A stretch of 64,000 nt of DNA from Halobaculum saliterrae. Lineage in GTDB: Archaea; Halobacteriota; Halobacteria; Halobacteriales; Haloferacaceae. Shown piece by piece: positions 16,543 to 25,341 of the stretch. A model generated the notes under the pieces. It was not told the DNA's origin. It saw only the letters and a program-made list of their open reading frames with translations, and did not search any database. The DNA is taken from positions 62,001-126,000 of the forward strand of contig NZ_WUUS01000011.1 in NCBI RefSeq assembly GCF_009831625.1, in the 5' to 3' direction. The position numbers and the translations under genes were made by a program. The first letter of the stretch is position 1. Each line of letters starts with the position of its first letter.

Positions 16543-18339
16543 ATGGTCGCACAGGAGGACGTGATCGAACTGGCGAAGCGTCGAGGCTTCTTCTTCGGCG
16601 CGAACGGCGCCTACGGCGGCGTCGCGGGCTTCTACACGTACGGCCCCAACGGCGCGGCGGTGAAGGACAACCTCGAGTCCGCCTGGCGCGACCGGTTCAC
16701 CGTCCGCCAGGGCAACATGGAGATCGAGGCGCCGACGATCATGCCCGAGGCCGTCTTCGAGGCGTCCGGCCATCTCGACGGCTTCGACGACATGCTCGTC
16801 GAGTGCCCCGAGTGCGGCGAGTCCCACCGTGCCGACCACCTCATCGAGGACAACACCGACATCGAGGAGGCCGAGTCGCTGCCGGTCCCGGAGGTCGAGG
16901 AACTCATCCGCGAACACGACCTGCGGTGCCCCTCGTGTGACGCCGAGCTCTCGGACGAGCCGGTCGAGGACTTCAACCTCATGTTCGAGACGAGCATCGG
17001 CCCCGGCTCGGGCCAGCCCGGCTACATGCGCCCGGAGACGGCGCAGGGCATCTTCGTGGAGTTCCCGCGGCTGAAGGAGTACGCCCGGAACCGCCTCCCG
17101 TTCGGCGTCACCCAGATCGGCCCCGCCTACCGCAACGAGATCAGCCCCCGGAAGGGTATCATCCGCGTGCGGGAGTTCACGCAGGCCGAACTGGAGACGT
17201 TCATCGACCCCGAGGAGGACGAGCCGCCCCTGCACGAGGTCGAGGACGTGGAGGTCACGCTGTACCCGGCCACCGAGCAGGAGGACGAGGACGCCGAGGC
17301 GTACACCACGACCGTCGGCGAGGCCGTCGACGAGGGCGTCATCGGCTCCGAGTGGGTCGGCTACTACCTCGGCGTCGCGCAGGGCTGGTACGAGCGAGTC
17401 GGCGTCGACATGGACCGGTTCCGCTTCCGCCAGCACCTCCCCGGCGAACTCGCCCACTACGCGGCCGACTGCTGGGACGCAGAGAGCGAAGTCGGCGGCG
17501 ACTGGATCGAGATCACCGGCTTCGCCTACCGCTCGGACTACGACCTGACCAAGCACGCCGAGCACTCCGGCGAGTCGTTCACGGTGTTCAAGCAGTACGA
17601 CGAGCCGAGGACGGTGGAGCGGGCGACGGTCGATCCCGACATGGCGACGCTCGGCCCCGAGTTCGGCGGCGACGCCGGCGCGGTCGCCGAGGCGTTGCAG
17701 ACGATCGCCGAGCGCGACCCGGACGCCTTCGACGCCGACGAGGTCGAGGTCGAGGTCGACGGCGAGACGCACACGGTCGCCACGGACGTGGCGAACTTCT
17801 CGGTCGAGGAGGTGACCGAGAACGGCGAGCACATCACGCCGCACGTCGTCGAGCCGTCGTTCGGCGTCGACCGCATCGTCTACACGGTGATCGAGCACGC
17901 CTACCGCGTCGACGAGGTCGACGGCGAGGAGCGGACCTACCTCGCCTTGGACCCGGAGATGGCGGCGACCGACGCCGCCGTCTTCCCGCTCGTCTCCAAC
18001 GACGACCGCCTGCTCGACCTCGCTGACGAGGTCACCGGCGACCTGCGCGCGGCGGGCCTCTCCGTCGAGTACGACGACTCCGGCTCGATCGGCCGGCGCT
18101 ACCGCCGGCAGGACGAGGTCGGCACGCCGTTCTGTGTCACCGTCGACCGCGACGGCGTCGAGGGCGACGACCCCGACACCGTCACCGTCCGCGAGCGCGA
18201 CTCCGCGCGGCAGGTCCGCGTGCCCGTGGGCGAGGTCGCCGACGAGATCGCGCGCCTCCTCGATCCCGAGGAGGACCGCGCGTTCCACGCGCTGGCGGAG
18301 TCACACGACGAGATCGAGACGGACGTGGAGACGGCCTGA
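16543..18339 (+). CDS. glyS: Glycyl-tRNA synthetase, archaeal/eukaryotic alpha2 type
   Basis: Charges tRNA-Gly. The 598-residue class II enzyme begins 'DVIELAKRRGFFFGANGAYG', has a zinc-binding insertion with two Cys pairs ('CPECGE' about residue 88 and 'CPSCDAE' about 128), motif 2 around 'AYRNEISPRKGIIRVREFTQ', and motif 3 'EPSFGVDRIVYTVIEHAYR'. The anticodon-binding domain covers about residues 460-590. Length is normal. The ATG directly follows the CBS gene. Confidence 0.95.
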   Translation: MVAQEDVIELAKRRGFFFGANGAYGGVAGFYTYGPNGAAVKDNLESAWRDRFTVRQGNMEIEAPTIMPEAVFEASGHLDGFDDMLVECPECGESHRADHLIEDNTDIEEAESLPVPEVEELIREHDLRCPSCDAELSDEPVEDFNLMFETSIGPGSGQPGYMRPETAQGIFVEFPRLKEYARNRLPFGVTQIGPAYRNEISPRKGIIRVREFTQAELETFIDPEEDEPPLHEVEDVEVTLYPATEQEDEDAEAYTTTVGEAVDEGVIGSEWVGYYLGVAQGWYERVGVDMDRFRFRQHLPGELAHYAADCWDAESEVGGDWIEITGFAYRSDYDLTKHAEHSGESFTVFKQYDEPRTVERATVDPDMATLGPEFGGDAGAVAEALQTIAERDPDAFDADEVEVEVDGETHTVATDVANFSVEEVTENGEHITPHVVEPSFGVDRIVYTVIEHAYRVDEVDGEERTYLALDPEMAATDAAVFPLVSNDDRLLDLADEVTGDLRAAGLSVEYDDSGSIGRRYRRQDEVGTPFCVTVDRDGVEGDDPDTVTVRERDSARQVRVPVGEVADEIARLLDPEEDRAFHALAESHDEIETDVETA

Positions 18340-18346
18340 GACGCCG

Positions 18347-18979
18347 ATGGGGGAGCTGAAGCGGCGGGCGGTTCACGTCTCCGGGACCGGGTTCCCGGCG
18401 ATCTACCTCCTCGGGCTGGTCACGTGGCGACAGCTCCAGGGGCTGCTCCTGCTCGCGACCGCCGGCGTGTTCGTCCTCGAGTTCCTCCGGCTCGTCGTCG
18501 ACGTGGAGTGGTGGCCGCTGGACCGCGTGTACGACGAGTTGACCCGCGAGTACGAGGCCGACAACGTCGCCGGCTACGCGCTGTTCATGGTCGGAGCAAC
18601 GCTGGCGGCGTTGGCGTTCGCACCCCCGTACGGCCCCGAGATCGTCGCGTTCGAGCCGCCGCTCGCGGTGTCGGCGATCCTGATGCTGTCGATCGGCGAC
18701 CCCGTCTCGGGGTACCTCGGGAGCAACGACGCGACGACCGCGAAGGAGGTCGGCGTGCTCGCGGTCATGTTCCTCGTGTGCTTCGCGCTCGCGGTGCCGA
18801 TAACCGTCCTCCACGCGGGGACCGTCGTCGGCGTCGCCGCCGCGGTCGCGGGGGCGCTCGGTGCGACAGTCGCCGACGGCCTGAAGCCGGTGATCCGCGG
18901 CTACGTGATCGACGACAACCTCACGATCCCGCCCGCCGCGGGGGCTGCGATGACCGCCGTGTTCCTGTTTGCGGCCTGA
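18347..18979 (+). CDS. Dolichol/phytol kinase-like (CTP transferase family) membrane protein
   Basis: The 210-residue protein has about six hydrophobic helices and the family pattern 'ELKRRAVHVSGTGFPAIYLL' at the N-terminus, 'AILMLSIGDPVSGYLGS' in the middle and 'GALGATVADGLKPVIRGYVIDD' near the C-terminus. These match the SEC59/COG0170 polyprenol kinase family, which phosphorylates dolichol or phytol-like alcohols with CTP. In haloarchaea this could serve lipid-carrier recycling for N-glycosylation; that is inference. It starts 7 bp after the glyS stop codon. Confidence 0.8.
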   Translation: MGELKRRAVHVSGTGFPAIYLLGLVTWRQLQGLLLLATAGVFVLEFLRLVVDVEWWPLDRVYDELTREYEADNVAGYALFMVGATLAALAFAPPYGPEIVAFEPPLAVSAILMLSIGDPVSGYLGSNDATTAKEVGVLAVMFLVCFALAVPITVLHAGTVVGVAAAVAGALGATVADGLKPVIRGYVIDDNLTIPPAAGAAMTAVFLFAA

Positions 18980-19040
18980 GGGCCTCATGCAACGGGGTTC
19001 GAGAGGATTCGAGCGCGACCGTCTCGCCCCGGCTCACCGA

Positions 19041-19220
19041 CTACCGCAACACGATCAGGTACGTCGCCGCGAAGATGACGAGCGCGAGGCCGGCGACGTT
19101 CTCGAGCGTCAACGCGGCCAGATCGAGGTACGACAGCCCCCAGACGACGACCGTCGAGAACAGGCTCGACAGGACGATGTTCATCGCAAGCAGCACGCGC
19201 GGGTCGCCGTCGTTTGCCAT
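19041..19220 (-). CDS. Small two-helix membrane protein, 59 aa
   Basis: Fifty-nine residues with two hydrophobic helices ('VLLAMNIVLSSLFSTVVVWG' and 'VAGLALVIFAATYLIVLR') joined by 'LDLAALTLEN'. The ATG at 19220 is chosen over an upstream in-frame start that adds only 'MVPARRG'. It is divergent from the next membrane protein. Function unknown; similar two-helix proteins are frequent in haloarchaea. Confidence 0.65.
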   Translation of the reverse strand: MANDGDPRVLLAMNIVLSSLFSTVVVWGLSYLDLAALTLENVAGLALVIFAATYLIVLR

Positions 19221-19272
19221 ACCCCGGCGTGCGGGGACCACCTACTTGGCTCTCGCGGTCGTATCCCACCGT

Positions 19273-19596
19273 ATGCGCCCCCGGAACCGCGAGGGCGACC
19301 CCGTCGATCCCGTCCCGTTCCTCGTCATCGCGGGGATGGGGTTCATGATCCTCCTCTCGGCCGGGCCGATCTACCTGATGGCGCTGTTCGGCGTCGACGT
19401 GACGACCGCGCTGGCCGGCTCAGCCGCGGCGTTCGTTCCGGTAGCGCTCGTCGCGTACCACCGGCTCGTCCGATCCGCTCGGCCGGCCCTCCGCGAGGAA
19501 CTCCCGACGTCGTGGCGGTTCCGCAGGCTGTGGTACGCCGCGATCGCGTTCGGGCTGCTGCTCGTGTTGTTGAGCCTCCCGCTGATCGACTGGTAA
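19273..19596 (+). CDS. Three-helix haloarchaeal membrane protein, 107 aa
   Basis: The 107 residues hold three hydrophobic helices (about residues 14-38, 42-62 and 86-105) with a basic loop 'RLVRSARPALREELPTSWRF' between helices 2 and 3. No motif is recognised. The start ATG lies 52 bp from the divergent small membrane gene, so the two promoters must overlap. Confidence 0.6.
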   Translation: MRPRNREGDPVDPVPFLVIAGMGFMILLSAGPIYLMALFGVDVTTALAGSAAAFVPVALVAYHRLVRSARPALREELPTSWRFRRLWYAAIAFGLLLVLLSLPLIDW

Positions 19597-19703
19597 CCGC
19601 GAGCGGCGCGGCCCTCCCGGGCATGGCGACGGAAGCGGAGCCGCGGACGGAAGCGGAGGCGGTTCCCCGCGGGCTTTTGTGCGGGGGGCGCCCACGCCGC
19701 GGC

Positions 19704-20108
19704 ATGCGCGAAGTCGAGGTCGAGCGGTTCGTCGCGGCGACGCCGGACGCGCTTCGGCGACTCCTCACGCCGGCGGCGCTCGTCGAGTACGAGGGGAGCT
19801 TCGTCGCCCGCGGGACCCGACCCGACGGCGACGCGACCGTCGTCACCGTCGCCGGCGGCGGCCTGGAGTTCGACCTCCGGGTGACCGAGACGCCCGACGG
19901 CTGGCGCTACGAGCAGGTCGGTCAGCAGGGGCCGTTCGACGCGATGGAGACGGCGGTGACCCTCGAGCCGGCGAACGAGGGAAGTCGGGTTCGAGCAGTC
20001 TCGCGCGTCTCGCTGGGGCTGCCGATCCCTCTCGTCGACCGCGTCGCCGGCTGGAAGCGCCGCGGGGAACTCCGACGGCTGCTCGACGCCGTCGCCGAGG
20101 ACGCCTGA
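19704..20108 (+). CDS. SRPBCC/START-like polyketide-cyclase-type protein
   Basis: The 134 residues begin 'MREVEVERFVAATPDALRRL' and run as a beta-rich helix-grip fold ending in a long C-terminal helix ('GWKRRGELRRLLDAVAED'). This pattern is typical of SRPBCC proteins, which form a hydrophobic ligand cavity. The ligand is unknown. No neighbour suggests a pathway. Confidence 0.75.
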   Translation: MREVEVERFVAATPDALRRLLTPAALVEYEGSFVARGTRPDGDATVVTVAGGGLEFDLRVTETPDGWRYEQVGQQGPFDAMETAVTLEPANEGSRVRAVSRVSLGLPIPLVDRVAGWKRRGELRRLLDAVAEDA

Positions 20109-20206
20109 GGCGGTCGATCGGCGCGGGAGCGAGCGGCGCGGGACGGTCGTGTGTCATGCCCGGGAAGCCGCGTCGCAGTTTAGACACGAGTCGACAACTG
20201 ACCTGT

Positions 20207-20428
20207 ATGGGACTGTTAGGCACACTCACGGAGACGTTGAAGGCATCGACGGAGTCGCCGAACCGCGGCGAGGGAACCGCCGAGTCGAAGGGCGCGTACT
20301 GGTGTCACGACTGCGACGAGCGTCTGCTCGATCTCGACGTGGCGGGCGACGATCCCCCGTCGTGTCCGGAGTGCGGCGACGAGATGGAGTTCGAACGCTC
20401 GCCCGGATCGACCGGCTGCGCCTGCTGA
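20207..20428 (+). CDS. Zinc-ribbon protein, 73 aa
   Basis: Seventy-three residues. A short N-terminal helix ('MGLLGTLTETLKAS') is followed by two Cys pairs, 'CHDCDE' and 'CPECGD', forming a zinc ribbon. The tail 'GSTGCAC' adds two more Cys. A TATA-like GTTTAGAC lies about 30 bp upstream. It is convergent with the CobW GTPase gene, only 3 bp apart. It may be a client or partner of that metallochaperone, but this is only positional inference. Confidence 0.7.
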   Translation: MGLLGTLTETLKASTESPNRGEGTAESKGAYWCHDCDERLLDLDVAGDDPPSCPECGDEMEFERSPGSTGCAC

Positions 20429-20431
20429 CGG

Positions 20432-21763
20432 CTACGACAGCGAGACGACCGCGTCGCCGCCGTCCCCGTCTCCGTCGGACGCGACCGGAACCCACGCGTC
20501 CGCGTTCGCGTCGATCTCCACGCCATCGTCCCCGATCTCGTCGTCCGTGACCAGACAGGTGTCCAGCCCCGCGCGAACCGCCGACTCGTCGAGGTCGACG
20601 CCGATGACGACCACCTCGGTGTGCCTGTCGCCCCACTCGTCGTCCCAGTCGGCGTCGCCTCGGCGGTTCGCCCGATACAGCTCCCGATCGGCCTCGTCCA
20701 TCGCGGCCACCCACGGGCCGACCGCCTCCACCCGAACCGACGGGCCGGCCTGACTGTAGTTCAGTCGCTGATCGCTGCCGGCGACGTGGAGCGTTCCCTT
20801 CGAGCGGACGACCGACTCGGGCAGGTCCGAGAGGAACTCGGCGAGCCGTTCCGGGTGGAACGGTCGACGCTCCCGATACACGAACGAGGTGACCCCGTAC
20901 ACCTCGTCCGGGTGGGCGTGGGTGTGGTCGCCGCCGTGTTCATGACCGACTCCCTGCCCATGCTCGTCGCCATCCCCGTGGTCGTCGCCGTCCGCGTCGC
21001 CGTGTCCGTGCCCATGGTCGTGCCTCTCGTCCCGGTGCTCGTACAGGTCCACGTCGAGAACCCGATCCAGCGGCGCCGCCGAGTGCTCGGTGGGGACGAT
21101 CTCGACGCCGGGACGAAGCGCGCGGACCAACTCCTCGGCCTCCGCGATCTCCGCCTCCGCACACAGGTCCGCCTTGTTCAGGAGGACCACGTCGGCGCCC
21201 TCGATCTGTTCGACGAGGAGATCCGAGAGCGGGCGAACCCCGTCGTCGCCGGCGGCGGCGCCGTCGGCCTCGTGGGCGCCGCCGCGTCGCTCGGGCGTTC
21301 CCTGCCCCGCGAACGCGTCGAGGAACTGCGGGGTGTCGAGCACCGTGACGACCGCGTCCATCCGGTAGCGCGCGGCCGCCGGGCCGTTGGTGAACTGCCT
21401 GGCGACCGGGCCGGGCTCGCTGATCCCCGAGGGCTCGACGACGAGGTGGTCGAACTCCTTGCCGTCGGCGAGCTGGACAACGGCGCGTTCGAGGTCGTCT
21501 CGCAGCTCACAGCAGATACAGCCGTTCGACAGCTCGGCGACGCCCACCGCCGGGAGGTCCTCGGAGGAGAGGAGGTCGTAGTCCACGTTCACCGCGCCCA
21601 CGTCGTTGACGAGCACGGCGACGTCCCTGTCGCCGGCGTTCGACAGCAGGTGGTTCACGAGCGTCGTCTTGCCGGCGCCGAGGCTCCCCGAGAGAACGGT
21701 CACGGGGATCGCGTCGTCGTCGGCCGAGCCGGGTCCACCGCCGAGTCCGCGTCCGGGCGTCAT
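20432..21763 (-). CDS. CobW/COG0523 G3E GTPase, putative zinc metallochaperone
   Basis: The 443-residue GTPase belongs to the family that hands metal (often zinc) to client enzymes. The P-loop 'SGSLGAGKTTLVNHL' (about residues 25-39), metal site CxCC at Cys82-84-85 ('NGCICCELRDD') and 'VVLLNKADL' base-recognition motif are intact. A CobW C-terminal domain covers about residues 320-400. Between them (about residues 243-290) is a His/Asp-rich loop with 'HDHGHGHGDADGDDHGDGD', a metal reservoir. Cobalamin synthesis genes are not nearby, which favours zinc homeostasis over CobW proper. Confidence 0.88.
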   Translation of the reverse strand: MTPGRGLGGGPGSADDDAIPVTVLSGSLGAGKTTLVNHLLSNAGDRDVAVLVNDVGAVNVDYDLLSSEDLPAVGVAELSNGCICCELRDDLERAVVQLADGKEFDHLVVEPSGISEPGPVARQFTNGPAAARYRMDAVVTVLDTPQFLDAFAGQGTPERRGGAHEADGAAAGDDGVRPLSDLLVEQIEGADVVLLNKADLCAEAEIAEAEELVRALRPGVEIVPTEHSAAPLDRVLDVDLYEHRDERHDHGHGHGDADGDDHGDGDEHGQGVGHEHGGDHTHAHPDEVYGVTSFVYRERRPFHPERLAEFLSDLPESVVRSKGTLHVAGSDQRLNYSQAGPSVRVEAVGPWVAAMDEADRELYRANRRGDADWDDEWGDRHTEVVVIGVDLDESAVRAGLDTCLVTDDEIGDDGVEIDANADAWVPVASDGDGDGGDAVVSLS

Positions 21764-21841
21764 CGACGGAGGATCCGCGCGTGTGGTACTTGTGCCCGTT
21801 GATCGTGTCGGGAGCGAACGGCGAACGCATCATCGCGATAC

Positions 21842-21848
21842 GCTTAAC
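21842..21848 (+). promoter_or_regulatory. TATA element of the small protein-arsA operon
   Basis: GCTTAAC about 28 bp before the ATG at 21874, consistent with a leaderless mRNA carrying the small protein gene and the ArsA-type ATPase gene. Confidence 0.45.
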
Positions 21849-21873
21849 CACGGGAGCGCCACACACATGCCTG

Positions 21874-22197
21874 ATGAGCAACGCCACGGACGACGGCGGA
21901 TCGGCCCTCTCGGACCGGATCGAGCGGTACCTCGACGCGCTACGCGAGTGGGCCGCCGGCCTATATCACGGGCTCTTCACCCACCCGGCCTACGAGAAGA
22001 TCGAGAAGGAGGCCGAGGACATCGAGGACTCGTTCATGTTGGCGTGCTTCCCCGACGCCTTCGGCATCCCCTCGCCAGTCTCCTACTACACCGCCGAGCT
22101 GCTCCCGTATCTCGATTCGGAGTTCGAGGCGTGGGAGCGACGGATGTGGGACCGCGGATCGATGCTCGAACGCAAGGGACAGCAGTACCACTTCTGA
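21874..22197 (+). CDS. Haloarchaeal protein coupled to ArsA/GET3, 107 aa
   Basis: The 107 residues are mostly amphipathic helix ('RIERYLDALREWAAGLYHGL', 'AYEKIEKEAEDIEDSFML') with aromatic-rich segments 'FGIPSPVSYYTAELLPYL' and 'EFEAWERRMWDRGSM'. There is no transmembrane helix. Its stop codon overlaps the start codon of the ATPase gene (TGATG), implying coupled translation and possibly a shared complex. I do not recognise the family; it could be a co-factor of a tail-anchored-protein targeting ATPase. Confidence 0.65.
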   Translation: MSNATDDGGSALSDRIERYLDALREWAAGLYHGLFTHPAYEKIEKEAEDIEDSFMLACFPDAFGIPSPVSYYTAELLPYLDSEFEAWERRMWDRGSMLERKGQQYHF

Positions 22198-23198
22198 TGG
22201 CCGAGCACGCACACATGGAGAAGTTCGTGTTCTTCGGCGGGAAGGGCGGCGTCGGCAAGACGACGATGTCGGCGGCATACGCCGTCAAGTGCGCCGACGC
22301 GGGCCTCGACACGCTCATCGTGTCGACGGACCCCGCACACTCGACGTCCGACGTGTTCGACCAGCGGTTCGGCGACGAACCCGAGGCGGTCGACGGCCGG
22401 ACGGGGCTGTGGGCGATGGAGATCGACCCCGACGAGGAGGTCGAACACCACCTCATGGAGACGAAGCGCGCGCTGGGCGACCAGGTGAGCGCCGCGATGG
22501 TCAACGAGATCGACCGCCAGATCGAGATGGCCCACCAGACGCCCGGCGCCTACGAGGCCGCGCTGTTCGACCGGTTCGTCGACGTGATGCGCTCCAGCGG
22601 GGACTTCGACCGCGTCGTCTTCGACACCTCCCCGACCGGCGGCACCCTCCGGCTGCTCGGGCTGCCGGACTTCCTCGAGGGGTGGATCGACCGCCTCACG
22701 CGAAAGCGCGAGCGGTCGATCGACCTGTTCGAGAAGGCCGCGATCGGCAACAACGAGCCCCGTCGGGTGATGGACGGCGACCCGATCCTCGCGCGACTGC
22801 GCGAACGCAAGGAGTTCTTCGAGTACGCAGGCGAGACGCTGCGCGAGCACGCCGCGTTCTTCCTCGTCGTCAACCCCGACGAGCTCTCGGTTCGGGAGAC
22901 GCGCCGCGCGGCCGAGGGGCTCGCAGACCGCGGGCTCGCCGTCCGCGGACTCGCGGTGAACCGACTCACACCCTCACCCGACGACGACGAGAACGGCCGG
23001 GGCGCGCGCTACCTCCGCGACCGCGTCGAGACCGAGCGCGCTCACCTCCGGACGCTCCGGGAGGAGTTCGACCAGCCCGTCGTCGCCGAGATCGAGACCC
23101 GCATCGAGGAGGTGAAGGGGGACTTCCTCACCGAGGTCGCCGCCGAACTCGACATCGACACCGCCGCGCCTGCGACCCCCGAGGACGGCCGGACGTGA
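22197..23198 (+). CDS. ArsA/GET3 family ATPase
   Basis: The 333-residue ATPase has the deviant Walker A 'FFGGKGGVGKTTMSAAYAV' (about residues 11-29), the switch I-type 'VSTDPAHSTSDVFDQRFG', the switch II-like 'VVFDTSPTGGTLRLLGLPDF', and 'FLVVNPDELSVRETRRAAEG'. The family covers arsenite-pump ATPases (ArsA) and tail-anchored membrane-protein targeting factors (GET3). No arsB or arsenic genes are nearby, and this is a single-domain (GET3-size) protein, so a targeting role is more likely. Starts inside the preceding stop codon. Confidence 0.9.
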   Translation: MAEHAHMEKFVFFGGKGGVGKTTMSAAYAVKCADAGLDTLIVSTDPAHSTSDVFDQRFGDEPEAVDGRTGLWAMEIDPDEEVEHHLMETKRALGDQVSAAMVNEIDRQIEMAHQTPGAYEAALFDRFVDVMRSSGDFDRVVFDTSPTGGTLRLLGLPDFLEGWIDRLTRKRERSIDLFEKAAIGNNEPRRVMDGDPILARLRERKEFFEYAGETLREHAAFFLVVNPDELSVRETRRAAEGLADRGLAVRGLAVNRLTPSPDDDENGRGARYLRDRVETERAHLRTLREEFDQPVVAEIETRIEEVKGDFLTEVAAELDIDTAAPATPEDGRT

Positions 23199-23464
23199 CC
23201 CTCTCACCGAACGAGAGGTTCGCGGGTCGGGCGGAACGCGCGTCCCAACGAGTGTGTGCCGGGGCGAGTGCGCGCGAGGCGCGGGGCCGGAACCACAAAG
23301 TACTCAACGGCAAATATTTCGAAGAATCCAGAATGGATTAGTAAGAAAATAATAAAGAACGGCCGTTCCAGTCGAGGAACCGCCGGTTTCGGGGCCGGCG
23401 AGCCGCCGTCGAAGGTTAATGTTTTTATATCAATTCTGCACACGACTGTGACGAGGTAACAAGC
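23199..23464 (+). promoter_or_regulatory. AT-rich intergenic region with cstA promoter
   Basis: The 266-bp gap is unusually AT-rich in its middle (about 23296-23365: AAATATTT, AATAATAAAG) and contains a perfect dyad AATCCA-GAA-TGGATT at 23325-23339. A strong TATA, TTTTTATAT (23422-23430), sits about 38 bp before the cstA ATG. A GAGGT Shine-Dalgarno-like string (23453-23457) lies 7 bp before it, so this mRNA probably has a short leader. The AT-rich block may be the arsA terminator, a regulator site, or both. Confidence 0.55.
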
Positions 23465-25306
23465 ATGGTGGCAGCAATGTGGCTGGTGATCGGGGTACTC
23501 GTACTGTTCAGTGCGGGATACCTCGGATACTCGCGGTACCTCGCACAGTTCGTCGAGCTGGACGAGGACCGCGAGACGCCGGCACACAAGTACGAGGACG
23601 GACAGGAGTACGTACCGGCGAAGAAGCCGGTACTCCTGGGGCATCACTATTCGAGTATCGCTGGCGGCGCGCCCATCGTGGGCCCCATCACCGCGGGTGT
23701 CGTGTGGGGCTGGGTGCCCGCGATCCTCTGGATCGCGATCGGGAACCCACTGATGGGAGCGACGCACGACTTCGTCTCGCTGTCGGCGAGCCTCCGACAC
23801 GAGGGGAAGTCGATCGGATACATCATCGGCGAGTACGTGGGCGAGCGCGGCAAGAACATGCTGCTGTGGTTCGCGTTCCTCACGATCGTTCTGGTCGTCG
23901 CGGTGTTCGCGCTGGTCGTGGCGATCGTGTTCAACGCGTACCCCGAGGCGGCGACCGCGAGCCTGATCTACATCGGGCTCGCGGTGCTGTTCGGCGTGTA
24001 CCTGTATCAGCTGAACCTCTCGTTCATCCCGGGAACGATCGCGTTCGTCGCCGCGATGTTCGTGGGCGTGTACGTGGGGACGCTGTTCCCGGTCGCGCTG
24101 TTCGAGCCGGCGGCGCGCGCACCCGCCGAGACGTTCGTGCTGCTCGGCAGCGGCGGCTCGTGGCTCCCCGGCGCGGGGTCCCTGGGCGCCAACACCGCCG
24201 CGTGGGTGCCGGTCATCCTCGTGTACGGGGCGCTCGCGAGCGCGCTCCCGGTGTGGGTGCTGCTGCAGCCGCGTGACTACCTCTCGTCGTTCCTCCTGTA
24301 CTCTGGGGTCGGCGGGGCCCTGCTGGCGATCATCGTCGGCACGATCGGCGGCGCGCTCGGCATCGGCGCGATCACGCCGAGCCAGCCGCTCGTGACGCAG
24401 CTCGAACCGTTCTACGGGTTCATCGGTCGCTCCGGTGCGCCGCTGTTCCCGCTGCTGTTCATCACCATCGCGTGTGGGACCATCTCCGGGTTCCACTCGC
24501 TGGTGTCGTCGGGGACCACCTCGAAGCAGCTCGACAAGGAGACCGACGCGCGCGCCATCGGCTACGGCGGGATGCTCGGCGAGGGCCTGCTCGCCACCGT
24601 CGCGCTGATCACCGTCGCGCTCGTCGCGCCCGAGGTCGGCGGCGGCATCGGTCTCGCGCTGCCGACGTTCGCGAGCGGCGGCGCGATCGTCCTGACGAGC
24701 TTCGGCATCCCGACCTCCTTCGGCGGCCCGTTCATGGCGCTGGTGCTCGTGAGCTTCCTGCTCACGTCGACCGACACCGCCGTCCGCCTGGGTCGGTACA
24801 TGATGGAGGAGATCGTCGGAACGCCCGAGTCGTCGGTCGAGTCGTTCGCGGCCGACCGCTACGGCAACGCAGTCGTGCAGGCGCTACCGGCGTACGTCCT
24901 CATCACGAGCGGCTCGTGGCTGACGCTGTGGCAGCTGTTCGGCAGCGCGAACCAGCTGCTCGCGGCGCTGGCACTGCTCACCGCGACGGTGTGGCTGGCC
25001 AACTGGAGCGACTCGAAGCAACTCATCTCCACGGGCGGCCCGATGGTGGTCATGGTGACGATCACCTCGCTGGCCCTGCTGTGGCTCGCGCTGCACGACA
25101 ACATCTACGCGAAGTTCCTCAACGACGCGTGGATGGCCGACGCCGGAGCCTTCGCGATGCTCTCGGCGGTCGTCCAGATCGTCCTCGCGTTCACCCTGCT
25201 GTACCTGGGGCTGTCCCTGGTGAAGATAGGGTACGACAACATCCAGGACGCCCGCAGGGACACGGGCGGCGCGGTCGCCACCGACGGGGGCCAGGCCGAC
25301 GACTGA
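23465..25306 (+). CDS. cstA: Carbon starvation protein A (CstA) family peptide/pyruvate transporter
   Basis: The 613-residue membrane protein has about 16 hydrophobic helices. The family signature 'LLGHHYSSIAGGAPIVGPIT' is at about residues 57-76, followed by 'GWVPAILWIAIGNPLMGATH' and 'VSLSASLRHEGKSIGYIIGE'. 'ITIACGTISGFHSLVSSGTT' and 'LTSTDTAVRLGRYMMEE' are the other conserved blocks. Bacterial CstA/BtsT proteins import peptides or pyruvate under carbon limitation. The haloarchaeal substrate is not established. It is monocistronic, with its own promoter and a T6 terminator. Confidence 0.93.
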   Translation: MVAAMWLVIGVLVLFSAGYLGYSRYLAQFVELDEDRETPAHKYEDGQEYVPAKKPVLLGHHYSSIAGGAPIVGPITAGVVWGWVPAILWIAIGNPLMGATHDFVSLSASLRHEGKSIGYIIGEYVGERGKNMLLWFAFLTIVLVVAVFALVVAIVFNAYPEAATASLIYIGLAVLFGVYLYQLNLSFIPGTIAFVAAMFVGVYVGTLFPVALFEPAARAPAETFVLLGSGGSWLPGAGSLGANTAAWVPVILVYGALASALPVWVLLQPRDYLSSFLLYSGVGGALLAIIVGTIGGALGIGAITPSQPLVTQLEPFYGFIGRSGAPLFPLLFITIACGTISGFHSLVSSGTTSKQLDKETDARAIGYGGMLGEGLLATVALITVALVAPEVGGGIGLALPTFASGGAIVLTSFGIPTSFGGPFMALVLVSFLLTSTDTAVRLGRYMMEEIVGTPESSVESFAADRYGNAVVQALPAYVLITSGSWLTLWQLFGSANQLLAALALLTATVWLANWSDSKQLISTGGPMVVMVTITSLALLWLALHDNIYAKFLNDAWMADAGAFAMLSAVVQIVLAFTLLYLGLSLVKIGYDNIQDARRDTGGAVATDGGQADD

Positions 25307-25335
25307 ACGGCCGTCCGTCCCGACGGTCGATCTCG

Positions 25336-25341
25336 TTTTTT
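25336..25341 (+). terminator. T6 terminator after cstA
   Basis: Six T residues 30 bp after the cstA stop codon in otherwise GC-rich sequence, flanked by CGACGG/CGACGC strings. T-run termination is the usual haloarchaeal mode. Confidence 0.6.
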
